Origin: Daucus carota subsp. sativus
Taxonomy: Eukaryota > Streptophyta > Magnoliopsida > Apiales > Apiaceae
Direction of reading: 5' to 3'
Assembly: GCF_001625215.2 (NCBI RefSeq)
Contig: NC_030389.2
Span: 30,245,454 to 30,309,453, forward strand
DNA length: 64,000 bases
The notes below the pieces were generated by a model. The model was not told where the DNA came from, made no database searches, and saw nothing but the letters and a program-made list of their open reading frames with translations. Positions 35,428 through 47,400 of the stretch are shown in pieces; positions within the stretch are counted from its first letter, which is position 1, and every line of letters starts with the position of its first letter. The position numbers and the translations under genes are program-made.

Positions 35428-38400
35428 CAATTGCTCAAATAGAAACTACTGAAATAAAAACTAAAATGGAAATCAAGAGGAGCACGATTGGATACCCAAG
35501 TGGTGGGTTTATTCTCTGTTGTCCCAGGACACCCGGGTTCGATTCTGGCTCACCCCGAGAATTATTAGAACATATATTAATTTGTAAGGCATGTAAGCCT
35601 GCATTGTCAAAAAAAAAATGGAAATCAAGAGAAACTATACCCTCACACCCACTCAATCCATCCCGGGCCTCGCCAAGGCTCCTCACAGGCTCCAGACAGT
35701 AAAGAGCCAAACCTTGGCCCCACCATGGTCCCACTAGGCCCCGACCCGGCCCTATTAGGCCCCACTTAGACCCCGTCTAGCCCATCTCGGGGTCAATCCC
35801 CGGTCCCAAAACCCGCATCATTCTACTTAATCGCATTGGTTTCTATATAGTTTCTATTCTAGTAGTTTCTATTGAAGTAGGACCCTACTTCTGTGTATAT
35901 TGCTAGACATAAAATTGTTGAATATATAATAAAAAATATCATGCAAGAAGAAAAATAATTGGAATTGACAGCTCCTTGCACTTTTTCTCAGCTCTTGCCA
36001 CTATACTAATTATGTTATCCACTTGTCACATATTCAGCATGGAGGCGTTTAAGATAGTCAAGTGACCATTTTGAGGCCAGTCCTCAAGGTGACCACTCAT
36101 AGGCTTGGTGCCTAAATTTATCATATACTGAAGGTTTGAAAGAGCAACTGAATGAATCCCTAAATTTCTTGATTCTAAATGAGGCTTACTAGAACAAACT
36201 AAAACATCAAAACTAGTTTTAAAGATATATTTCTACTAAAATGTTACTAAACCTTGAATTTATCGTAACTGTGAAACATAGACAACTATATATTGTCTAA
36301 AAGTTGCATAATGATTTGTAGGGCACTGTTGAATACACAACTTTAGTACAGTTGAATACAAGGAACAAATATAGAAAGATCAATAAAAACTGCAGGAATT
36401 ATATACAAAACAATTTTGACTGAATGTAAACAAGGTACCTCTATTTCATTCATTAGTTTCATAGCCTCAATGATGCACAAAACCTGTCCCTTTTGTACTT
36501 TATCTCCAACCTAGACAAAATGATTCCAGAAAAATGAAAAATATTAGGACACCCATCTTGAGGTGCTTCAAGGAGGTCATTTCAATTAAAGTATATACAC
36601 ATTAAGAATACTCTACTTGATCCAGTAAAAGTAAATTCTTGTTTTCAAAGTAGCGCTAGATGTATAAAGGTTGAGTGGTGTTTTCTTACTTGCAATTACC
36701 TATGATCTAAAAGTGTTCTTATATAATTTTTTTTGGCTATGGTGACTTAAAAGAAATGTAACCACTAACTACTCACTCTCACGCTCACATGTCGCTAGTG
36801 ACACTCAAACCCTCGACCTCTTGTTACCCGCAAGAAGTGAGGTGTCTGAAAGTGGTATTAAAGTAATTAAGCATACATGTGAGATGAACTTGGGGCGTTT
36901 GGACCAGAAGCACTAGGTTTATATGAGGTTATTAAAAATTGTTTCATAGTGCTGGTCACTGCTTGTTGTTTATCTAATTACAGTTTTATGCTACAGTACA
37001 TAGGAAAATTGATTTACTTGTAAAATCCAGGTCATGGCCTCCTTGTAAATTATTGCATAGTGTCTGACTGTGTGATCCTTACACGTAGTTGTCACCCCTC
37101 AATTAAATGGGTTTCCCTACCTTCCATAACCTAGAGGGTGATTGATGAAAATCTAGAAAGATAGTGACATTTTAAATGGTGTAATACTGCACGTGTTCAA
37201 TGACCAAAGTGGCGAGTTTTATAGGGTGGTATTGCAAGTGCCAATTGTTAGTGTAGAATGCACGCGATCTAATGACCAAAGTGACAATTTCTGAAATGCA
37301 GCATTGCAAGTAACATTTTTCAGAATGTAGTACTGCAATCAAATTTGGCTTTTGACATATACCATGCAGGTAATCTGTGGGTGCATGAAAGAACCATAAT
37401 ATAAGGGTGTAGAAAAGGATAACATAGTTCATCCAGGCTATTGTACTTTGGACTGTTAGATCTGGAACAGTCTCTTTGTATTCCAGATATAACAGTCAGC
37501 AAGTGTTTATAATATGACCATGCAAAGATTTAGAATCCAATGCTCACCGTTTTCATCATTAGATGGATGTCGTTTTAAATTTGCTCCTTTCTGTCCAATA
37601 GGCTTCACATTGTTCTTAGTGCTTGGGTAACTAGAGAAATAAAAACTATACTCACATGCATTAAAATATATAATGGTTCTTCTGAAAAGTTTGTAAGGCG
37701 ACTCTTTAGGTTCTAGCAATATTATTTTTTTGCTACGATAATTGTTTCAGATAAATAAAATAAGAGCATGCATCTTCCATTTAATTTTTCTAACTCTTGG
37801 TGGACCTCGATCCAGCGACCTATTTTCTTTCTAATTTCTATTAGACACTTCTTTTATCAAAAAACACTAATGGAATTAGTAGAAAGAAATGTTGCTGATT
37901 TAATGGCAGCAACTCCAACAGAGGTTTACTATATAGAGTTATTAGAAGACTCATTGCGATAGGTGGAAATACATTACCTTCACAAATACTGGTTCTCCGG
38001 GTGCTGGACTTCTATAGAATGTCCCGGACATGGGGCATTTTAGAGGTGGATGAGATGATTTAGCCGGCTTTAGTGCAGGTGGAGCAGCTGCAGGTGGTGT
38101 ACCAGAAGACGCTGCTGGACCAGAAGGTGCTGGTGGTGGTGAGGCTGCTTGGAAAGCTGGTGGTTGAGCAGGAGCATGCATCATTACTTGAGCAGGAGCA
38201 GGAGCAGGCGGCTGAGGCAAAGCCTCTTTTTTACGGATCGTGAGTTCACAGCCAAGCTGTTTCAGTTGTAGTTCTACAATATCTCTTGAATCAACAAGCC
38301 TAGATGAGAAAGAACATGGGTAAATCTGTATGCATCCTAAACCCAACTGATATAAGATATTTCAAAATTAGTTAGCATACTTGACAAGATTTTTAACTTG

Positions 38401-39737
38401 ATCAATAAACTCAGATATCGATTCTTCTGAAGCAGGATTAGGCTCACTTGATGAGATCACATCCTTATCTTCTGTTACGTGTGATTCTGCTTTTGATGAA
38501 GAAGTGACTGCAGAATTTGTGGATCCATCGGCAACCTTTAAGGCAACAAATGGCTCCAAAATTGTGTTCATAAAGGAATGTATATTGGAAAGAAGATCCT
38601 CGAAAGAAAACCACTCAAAACCCCTTACCTCGTTGAACTGGGCTTTCACCAATGTGGAACGATTCCAACTTGACTGAAACCCCTACAATGCGATTTCAGT
38701 TACATTGCTTCTAAACAAAAGTATCACCAGTTCAAATTTGGTTCTGGCAGCTTTATAATGAGAATAATAATGGAACATGTTATTTAGAACATTTATCATT
38801 TTCGAAATAATTTACTTGCAATGTCCAGCTACAAGGTAATATAGTCTATTAGTCAATCTTGATTTTAAAACGATGAAATAGTTTGCGTTTGTCAATCTAT
38901 AAAATGATACTGTCATGTTATGTGTTTTTCAAGTGTACTAATTAAATATGACCCTAATTACTTTAAGTATTAAAGGTAAAAGGCAATGCACAAACAAACA
39001 TTCTAATTTGTATCTCAAGAGAAAGCACATCTAACCCAGACACTAAAAACCAAATTCTATACGGTAAAAGAATAAATAAATTTACAAGCTTTAACTAGAT
39101 TCATAGATAAATGTCACAATATTTGACACGACTCGAATCCGAACTCACCTCCCTTATTGACACGATATAGGCAAACCAAAAACGACACGGACACAACTCT
39201 GTTGACCCTTATTCAATCTGAAATGAATTATTAAACATATCTTCCTCTGAGCTTACATTTTGATTTACAATTCACAACAATAATTTTGAACACAACATAA
39301 TCTTAAAAAAGAACACATTTTGAAAAAAGACTTCTTTGGAAGGAGCTGGGAATAGTATAATTTGTATCAGATCAAATCAGCTATAATACTTAAAACCAAA
39401 AGGGTATCCTAAAATTCAGATCTTTTCCCCAGAAACCTAATTCAAAACATACATACATTTTACACACACGCACGCACACATATTCATTCACTGAACATAT
39501 ATATATAAATAAATATTGAGGGAGAGAGGGGGAGAGAGACAGAGAGGGAGGGAGGGGGAGAGAGAGAGAGGGAGAGGGAGAGAGAGAGACCTTAGCTTGG
39601 AGGCGAATGATGGGGTTAGGAGAAGAGAGACGAAAAGAGAGATTAGAGTGAGAAAGATAGTAATGGGGTCTCAAAACTGGTGAATAACAAGTTGAATTGA
39701 CATTGCTTTTGGGTGTTGTTGCAAGAGATGATGCCAT
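33280..39737 (-). CDS. BCCP: Biotin carboxyl carrier protein of plastid acetyl-CoA carboxylase
   Basis: BCCP carries the biotin of the plastid heteromeric acetyl-CoA carboxylase, which makes malonyl-CoA for fatty-acid synthesis. Minus-strand exons: 39591-39737, 38629-38682, 38381-38535, 37978-38299, 36439-36510, 33393-33458 and 33280-33303; 279 residues. Residues 1 to about 50 (MASSLATTPKSNVNSTCYSP and on) are a Ser-rich transit peptide. Then come EESISEFIDQVKNLVK and LVDSRDIVELQLKQL, a Pro/Ala-rich linker (about 160-190), and the biotinyl domain with CPMSGTFYRSPAPGEP and the biotinylation site EAMKLMNEIE (Lys is the acceptor). It ends PLFVIEP. The linker and domain order fit plant BCCPs of about 260-285 residues. 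A 93-nt intron (38536-38628) is stop-free and in frame. Intron 5 (33459-36438) is swollen by insertions. Confidence 0.96.
33644..33660. repeat. Poly-G tract (17 G)
   Basis: Homopolymer between intron block A and the TRIM element. Similar tracts occur at 35137-35149, 47545-47563 and 51487-51499. The exact length is prone to sequencing error. Confidence 0.8.
33662..35068 (-). mobile_element. TRIM retroelement (miniature LTR retrotransposon)
   Basis: Two direct repeats of about 480 bp (33662-34136 and 34586-35068) start TGTTA and end TAACA. They flank only 449 bp. Next to the right repeat, the minus strand reads AGTGGTATTAGAGCGAGG, a primer-binding site for initiator Met-tRNA with one change from TGGTATCAGAGC. 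Next to the left repeat, GGGCTGAAGGGGAGGAT is a polypurine tract. The element therefore points to the minus strand, the same strand as BCCP. There is no gag or pol. The repeats are highly similar beyond their first 120 bp. I found no matching 5-bp duplication (GGGGT against GGGAC). Confidence 0.9.
35090..35192. repeat. GA-rich microsatellite
   Basis: Runs of GA with a 13-G tract inside, next to the right LTR of the TRIM element. Confidence 0.85.
35366..35425. repeat. (TA)n microsatellite, about 30 units
   Basis: An uninterrupted TA run that borders the left end of the third TA-type element. Confidence 0.95.
35426..35884. mobile_element. TA-microsatellite-bordered element, copy 3
   Basis: The left end GCTCAAATAGAAACTACTG follows (TA)n directly. 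The inverted right end GTCCTACTTCAATAGAAACT corresponds to the other end type of the copies at 8.0-9.3 kb. There is no TA run on the right, only host intron block B'. A SINE is inserted inside it. The remainder is C-rich (GGCCCCAC phrases) and not coding. Confidence 0.5.
35480..35614 (+). mobile_element. tRNA-derived SINE, copy 1
   Basis: A head with pol III boxes (A-like GGATACCCAAGTGG, B box GGTTCGATTCTGG) is followed by a short body and an A-rich tail. The target duplication AAAATGGAAATCAAGAG lies at 35463-35479 and 35615-35631. The body is nearly the same as the copy at 48863. Confidence 0.9.
38536..38628 (-). other. Stop-free 93-nt intron of BCCP (exitron candidate)
   Basis: GTAAGG at the donor and TTAAAG at the acceptor border 93 T-rich nucleotides that read through as 31 codons without a stop. 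Splicing restores KAQFNEVADGSTNS, which aligns with soybean-type KAQLNEVALDSSSN as I recall it. Retention would add a hydrophobic insert just after the transit peptide region. Confidence 0.65.
39517..39590 (-). repeat. CT-rich tract at the start of BCCP intron 1
   Basis: On the sense strand the first intron begins GTCTCTCTCTC and stays pyrimidine-only for about 70 nt. The protease gene on the other strand has the same arrangement. Confidence 0.8.
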
Positions 39738-41007
39738 TTCCCCCCCAAATCTGAAGAAAGTGTGAAAGATATGTATACAAGAAAAATGCAGAAATGGGTA
39801 ATGAGTATTGAATGTATGTGAATGGTGGGAGAATCCGTCAGAGAGTTTTGGTTATGACGATGATAACAAAGTTCTAGAGAGAGAAACAAGATAATTTAGA
39901 GAGAGGGGATAGATGGAGATGATGAAACATTTTAGTGTCTGCAAATTCATGTCATGTTTTTACAGCTCATCGATTTTTACATGTAATAATCTTTTTGCGA
40001 AGATACATTCAATTTACAAGTCTCAAGAATAAAAATTATTTTTATTTCTAGATTCTAAATTAAGTATTTCTTCATTTGTTTTTTCATAAAAATATTTCTA
40101 ATTTTGACTCATTATTTCTTTATGAAATAACAGTTATTTAAAATTTGAATTTATACATCTAATCCGTAAATCTTAAAAAAATTAAAATAAAATATGTTAT
40201 AAATATTTTAACAATATTATCAGTGTTTAATACTTAAGAAAATAATTTTTCTTCAATTATGACCAGAAGATAATAAACCAAAAACTATAGTTTGATTATT
40301 TTTTTTTTCAAATTTTTACTTTCTATAAAAATTGTCCATAATTAACTATAAATAATTTTTATTTTCATTATTATAGTTAATAAGTCAAAATTGATTAGAC
40401 AAATATTCTAAATTCTAAGAAAATCACTATAAGTCATAAATTACAATTTTAACTCATTCAAACCTAGTATTACATGACATCCATTGAAATTGAAGAAAAT
40501 AAAATCCAGTTTATCTACAAAATTGAAATAGTTGGCATTGAAGTGACTGTTTTCTCTTAAACATGGTTAGACCTATGGGATGTAATTTCTTTTTACTCAG
40601 TTAGTAATTGGGGACGGATTTAGAAAACAAACTATCAAGTTATAGTTTAAAATCTACTAGATTACATATATCAACTATACACGCTGAAATCCATGAAATA
40701 AAAAATGAATTGGTTAAGTTATGTTTACATGTAGTGTGTATAAACATAGAGAAAAAATCTAAATAATTGGTGTGCACTTATCTTTTGCCGCTAGTTTCTT
40801 CTTCTCTCCCCGTTTTCATCTCCCTAACTTTACCCCAATTGCCATTTTCCCATTTGCCCCGACTCAACCGAGCCAAGATGTTCGATTGATGTTCCGTACA
40901 CATTTCCGTTAATTATTATTTGACACAATCTTTTTATTTCTGTATTTTTAGCTCAAAACTTGTACGTATGCACATGTTTGTTTGCATGCATTGAAATTGT
41001 GTCTGAA
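39738..41007. promoter_or_regulatory. Divergent promoter region between BCCP and the protease gene
   Basis: About 1.27 kb separates the two start codons. It contains the CT-rich BCCP leader (to about 39900), an AT-rich middle, and a leader for the protease gene. A shared bidirectional promoter is possible, but no defined elements prove it. Confidence 0.4.
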
Positions 41008-41245
41008 ATGGATGTGATGAGGAAGAACATGAAGATGGTCTATTTGTTATTGGGAATCGTGATGGTTGTTGAGTTAGGATCGGTGTCCGCTAATGTGTTT
41101 AAGGTGCACCACAAGTATGGTGCACGTGCCGAAAGATCTTTACGTTCTTTGAAAGCTCATGATTCTAAGCGACATGGTCGTATGCTTGCTGCCATTGATT
41201 TCCCAATAGGTGGGAAAGGCCGTGCTGGTGATTCATCGTTTGTTC

Positions 41246-41282
<37 letters not shown>

Positions 41283-41420
41283 TCCCTCTCCCTCTCCCTC
41301 GCTCTCTCTCTCCCTCCCCCTCTCTCTCCCTCCCCCTCTCTCTCTCTCTCTCACACACACGCACGCACGTTTTGATCTTCTGTTATGCTCCCTCTCCCTC
41401 CCTCCCTCCCTCCCTCCCTC

Positions 41421-41476
<56 letters not shown>

Positions 41477-44400
41477 CCCTCCCCTCTCTCTCACATGCTA
41501 TTGCATAATACATGTGTTCTGTTCTAGTTGGTAAATGTATGATTTTTATTATTGTAATTGTTGCTGTAGATTTGATCAGATTTGTGTCTGATGTTATACT
41601 TCTTAACGTTGATCACATAAATTTATAATTGATAAGAATGTCCTTGATTTTAAATTTGACAAACAATATACAATAGTGATTATTCTAAACTACAAATGTT
41701 TAATTAGAGGATCTCACTCTTTTTCTTTTGCTAAAGTTTGTTTCAGCTGAAAATATTGGTGATGTAATATGCCTGCTTAGAAATTCCTTTTTACGGATGA
41801 GTATAGTAGTTTTTCTCCCTCAGAATCTAAATACAATTTTGAAATTTTTTTGAGACATCTACCATTGCTCTTACGAAAATCCTGGCAAAATGAACAAGCC
41901 AATGGATGAATGAATCAAATCTAGTTTCTAACATGTCTTTTTTAACTTCGAAATGTGCTGTCACACAAGATGAGTTATGTATGCGTACATAAAACACACA
42001 CCATTAGCAGTAGCTAGGCTAGGTGGTATCGAGTTTGGCCCTGAACTAAATTTTAATGTTTCAATAACCCTTTTTGTGACATCACACAAACCCTCACTTT
42101 TCTCTTTTATCAGAGAGCTTGATGAAATAGATAATCAGAGTGTCCAATCATAAATTATACAATGGATGCTTACTAATACATATAATGGTTTTTTTCCCAC
42201 TTAGGCTCTTTTTCACGAAGATTGGGATTGGAACTCCTAAAAAAGACTATCACCTGCAGGTTGACACAGGAAGTGACCTCCTATGGGTACATTGTGCTGG
42301 CTGCAGCAGTTGTCCCAAGGAAACGAAGCTTGATGTATGCTCCTTCATAAACTTTATCTGAAATATCTTCGATTATGTTAAGATACTCAGTAACATTGTT
42401 GTATGGGATTTAAGTCGTAGGTATACTCTATAGAATAATATACAATTCCATGCTACTAAACAACAGATAAAGTTGGCCCAGTATGATCCAAAGGGTTCGT
42501 CAACTGCAAAATCTGTCAACTGTGATGGAGAATTTTGCACTACTATATTCAATGCCCCAAATAGTGATTGCAAAGAAGATAACCTCTGCACCTTTTCTAT
42601 TACTTATGGAGACGGAAGTAAAACTGGAGGATATTTTGTCCAAGACTTCATACATTTTAATCAAGCATCTGGTGATCTAAAAACAACATTCATGAATGGG
42701 AATATCACATTCGGGTACATTTTTAATCTTCTCCCCTATTTTCAACTATTAGTATTCAGAATTCAGAAAGAAGATAGTCACATAGTTTCACATGAATTAT
42801 GCTTCTTTCTATATATCTGTTTCTTTCTTCTAATTTGAATATTTTGCATTGTATGCGAATATTAATTTGAAAGTCCTACCTAACGAGTTTTTTTGAGGGG
42901 TGATTTATTATGTCCTTAAGAAGAATTTATTAAACAATACTATTGCTGTAATTATATTCTTAAACCGAATGAAGGTGTGGGATGGAAAAGTCTGGAGAGG
43001 ACTCTGATGAGGCAGTTGATGGAATAATTGGATTTGGGCAAGCAAACACATCTGCAATATCACAACTCGCTGCAGCAAAGAAGGTGAAAAAGGTGTTTTC
43101 TCATTGCTTAGACGGAAAAGAAGGAGGTGGTATTTTTTCTATTGGAGAAGTGGTAAAGCCGAAATATTCTTCAACACCTATGCTCCCAGATATGTACGTG
43201 ATTTACTGTTCTATTCTTTTATGGTGCAACAAAATTTAGTTTCACTAGGTTATTGAAATAAACATCTGAGATCTTTGGTTTCACTTTCCACTTACACATA
43301 TATAGATTTACCTCACTTCATATTTTGTAGGTTCCATTGTTACATAAAAAAAACTGCCTCAAACATTTTTTTTCTTGTCACCTATTTATGCTTAATAGTG
43401 ATTTAGTTTTAGTAAGGACACTGATGGAAGTCTTTGATTAAAAATAAATATACTTGTATCAAAATGCACAAGATGCTCTCCAGTGACTAGTACGCATGTG
43501 TCGCTAAATCCTAGGATACAGGTGCTCTACATATAAACAAAGGCAGCAAGAGCTAGCAGTCTTACGCTTTAGACTTTCTGATGTTAATCCCAGTATTGAA
43601 AGAATTTCTTTAAATGCAAAGCTTTTAACTAATCACCTCAAGGACGGTAAACACACACACACACACATTATCACATCAGAAATGTATCTACCACCATAGA
43701 TTCTTCAAGAATCATATATCAATGAATAGTTTGAAAGTTCCCTTGTTCAAGTACTTCACCTCAAATAATATAAACATATTTTTACAGTCTTGCTGTGAGT
43801 TTCTGTTGCAATGTTTTAAGTATCATGGAATCTGACATCTTCTCATCAAGATGCATCCTCTATCTAGGTCTTTTTTTTAAAGTTCTTTTAGTGATGCTTA
43901 CGTTCGAAGATTTCATATAGAAAACTGAAAACTAAAAATGAAGCCTTTCTTAAATTTTGCCATGGAACTGTGTTTTAATTATATATTTCTCACTATCTTA
44001 GGCCGCATTATAATGTTATTATGACGGGACTGGAGGTGGGTGGCGAAACTATAGATATGCCACCAGATATGTCTGAATCTGGTGAAAATAGTGGTGCAAT
44101 AATTGATAGTGGTTCAACGCTAGCTTATCTTCCTGATGTGCTTATGAAACCAATGATGAAAAAGGTTTACAATATGTTTTAAGAAAATTCCTTTTAGTTA
44201 TTTTCAAGATTTTTAGCTGCTTTTAATTTCTCCTTCATATTAATTTTGCTTCTTCATGAACTAGATTTTGGCTCAGCAACCTGATTTGAAGCTTAAGACA
44301 CTAGAGGATCAGTTCACTTGCTTTCCATATGATGATGAGTAAGACTTCTCAACAAAATCTGTATTTTATATCACATGCGACCTGTAAGAGGGCAATGAAA

Positions 44401-47400
44401 TACGGAATAACAGTCATACGTCCAATTTTATGTGGAGTTATTTTATAGAACTTTTTTATACAATGTAATCTACTTTTAGCTTATCTTGAGTTTAGCAGAG
44501 GTGGATATTGGATAGGTTGTGGAGATGTGATTTAGGCCATGATCTCCTAAGATCTCTTTCTCTGCTTTTACACATATATTGCATTTGTATCATAAAATAT
44601 AAGTTACATATGATGATATAAATTCTCCTGTTTTAGAGGCGTAAACACCTTTTGTGTCTAGCATCCCTCTCTGATTATGGTTGGATATCAGAAAATAAAG
44701 GGGGATGTATACATTGTCTGTGTTTGAATTTTAACTATCTTGCAATCCCCTGTATTTCTGATAATCTAGAATGTACATCATCAGAACTCTGGAAAGATGG
44801 TGTTTTCAGGATAGTTACAGAAGCAGAACCAATATGTTTCTTGTTATATAATTATATAATGTTATTCCAACACCAATGTTATGGATGAAGAACTATCTTC
44901 CATCTCTTCATTCAGTACACTCAAATGTTTTACTTCTGGTTGTCACTTTAACGACTTTGCTTTCTCCCTTTTATGGGCTGTTGCAGTGTTGATAAAGCAT
45001 TTCCAGTAGTGACCTTTCATTTTAAAGGTTCAGTATCTTTGCGAGTTCAACCCCATGATTACCTTTTTCCGGTGGATGTGAGTATTTTCCGCACATGGGC
45101 ATTACAGATTCTCAATTTAGATGACAGTATCCTCATGTTCTTAAAAATGTCTAACATTGTCCTGTTTATGCCAAATATTTAAGTTCTGTCTTTTTTATAT
45201 GACAAATATTTATGAAATATGAGTATTGTTTTTGCAGGATGACCAGTGTTTTGGTTGGCAGAGCAGTAATATTCAGTCAGATGATGGCAAGCAATTCACA
45301 CTCTTGGGAGGTAAACTTATACTAACTTGTTTCATAGCGGTTTAGATCTTTCATATCTTCAAATCTAGCATATGTTTATAGGTGATCAGAGTGTGCCGCG
45401 TGTTAATGCAATTGAGTAATATAAGAAGTACCCTCAGTTTTTTTAACTGGCTTTAATTAGTGCACACTGCACAAGTGACTGGAACTGTTTTTAAAAGGAG
45501 TTTGATCTGAACTTATGTAGAACATCAGTGTCACATTATGAACCAGTTAATTTTATGGGCATCTTAGTTCTGAATTTCTGTTCAACACAATTTTTAACAA
45601 TTTACCTCAAAGCCAGTAATCACCCTACGTCATATAAATATAACTGGTTGAATTTTGTGGCTAATAAATGAGGCAAGAAATATGATGAAAATTTTCAGAT
45701 GATAGAGGCCAAAAGATTGGATAATATTCATTACATAAAAGGTGATTTTTATGACTACGGGCATGGAGAGATTTCAGAATAAAAAAGAGTCAACTTCATC
45801 CTTCACCTATTCAACATCTATTACAAAATCTCATGGTAGTATCACTTCTTGCTTGATTGCAGATCTTGCTCTATCAAATAAGCTTGTTGTATACAACCTT
45901 GAAGATCAGACCATTGGATGGACCGAGTACAATTGTAAGTACATTATAATGCATTCCATTTCTCTTGATTTTTTCTTTAGTTGGTTTAAGATTTAATGTG
46001 AACATCTATCAGTGCTTAAATATAGTACCCTAGCTTGTATAGATAGCAAAGGTACTACCTTCTTAAATAACTAATTAAATTTTAAGAATACACTTATCGT
46101 TTTAAAATTTTAGATAACTAGTTTTGTTGGAAAATATGGGTTTAGCAACATTGTCATGCTCTGAATTGAGTAGACCTTGCATGCGTGTTCACAACAAGTT
46201 ATGCTTGGAGTGTGTTCTTGTTCGTGAGAGCTTTTCAACCTATATTGAAATAATCAAAGTAACCAAGACACCAAGACGACTAGAAAATGAATGAGTTATG
46301 ATAATTCAAAGATGGCCTCTTAGTAGTAGAAAACTAGAAATGGAAATGAAAGTCCCACCACTTTATTTGGAAAAAGAAGCCTTCATTGGTTCTTATAAGA
46401 AGACCCTTATGTAGTGTCCAAATGTGTATATTATACATGAGAGACAGCAATCCAAGAATTAGAGTTCTCGATGGCTATCATGAATGTATAATTTGTGTCA
46501 CTGTTTGTTAGATATTATATTAGAGAGAATTATGCAAGTAAAAACTTTCAGAAGGAAGATAAGTCTAAAGGCTGAAGAATGATTTTATTCTATGAGCAAA
46601 GTATTGCTTAAATAGGCAGAGGACTGAACTACACTTCAGAAATTGAAGCAACTAATCAAACGTGGTTACATCGATAACATGTCTCCTAGAATATTCCTAC
46701 TAACATCTACGGACCTTGTCAAACACTAGAAATACTAAAAACCAGGGCAAACCAACAGAACATATACTGTAGTTTGAATTCTATTTCATTAAAAAAACCA
46801 ATTCCACGTGTGCGGCACATCAGCTTTAGACAGCTGAGGCAAAAAATTTGCACTTCTCCTTGCTTCAGTACCTCCAAACTTAGAATCCCTTCCTGACTAC
46901 CCCATTTCTCGTTCCCTTTTCCTAATCTACCCAACTCCATTCAATTTATTCCAAAGTACCCACCTTTTGCGTCTTCCACAATAGTTAAATAATAAAATAG
47001 ACCCCACTCATAAGTTGTGCAGACAAAAAGTGATAAAAATGATATAAATATATTAAAAATGAAATATTTTAATTTAATTATTATTATAATTTATAAATAT
47101 TATAATTAATTAAGTAAAAGTAGAATCAATTTAATAGAAATAAAAAACTTAGGTGACCTATATGTAAAATGTACGTGTGCATGTTTTTCTGATTCATCAT
47201 TTTTGTATGCACAACTTAAGGGTGTGGTCCATTTTATCATTTAAATATTTTGGAAGATGCAAAAGGTGGGTACTTTAGGAAAAATTGAATGGAGTTGGGT
47301 AGATTGGGAAAAAGGAACAAGAAATGGGGTAGTCGGGGAAGGGATTCCACTTTCTGGCCACGTTAATAAGTCAACAACAGAATCCCTTCCCTGACTATCC

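Larger units (their letters stand above)
33581..35922. repeat. Tandem intronic duplication, each copy with an insertion
   Basis: Block A (33581-33643, with TTAACCAGTATATAAAGAT and GTTGAGACTGCAGATGCA) recurs as A' at 35273-35343. Block B (35230-35265, with CTTCTGTGTATATTGCTAGA) recurs as B' at 35887-35922. The order is A, TRIM, B, A', (TA)n element with SINE, B'. The simplest reading is a short A-B unit of the BCCP intron duplicated in tandem and then hit by different elements in each copy. Confidence 0.7.

Noticed and set aside
35480..35614. A functional tRNA gene at the SINE head
   Set aside because: Only A- and B-box similarity remains; there is no cloverleaf, and the tail and target duplications mark a SINE.
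41157..41527. Arg/Glu-rich and Ser/Leu-rich frames of 105-118 codons
   Set aside because: They come from the CT-rich repeat in protease intron 1.
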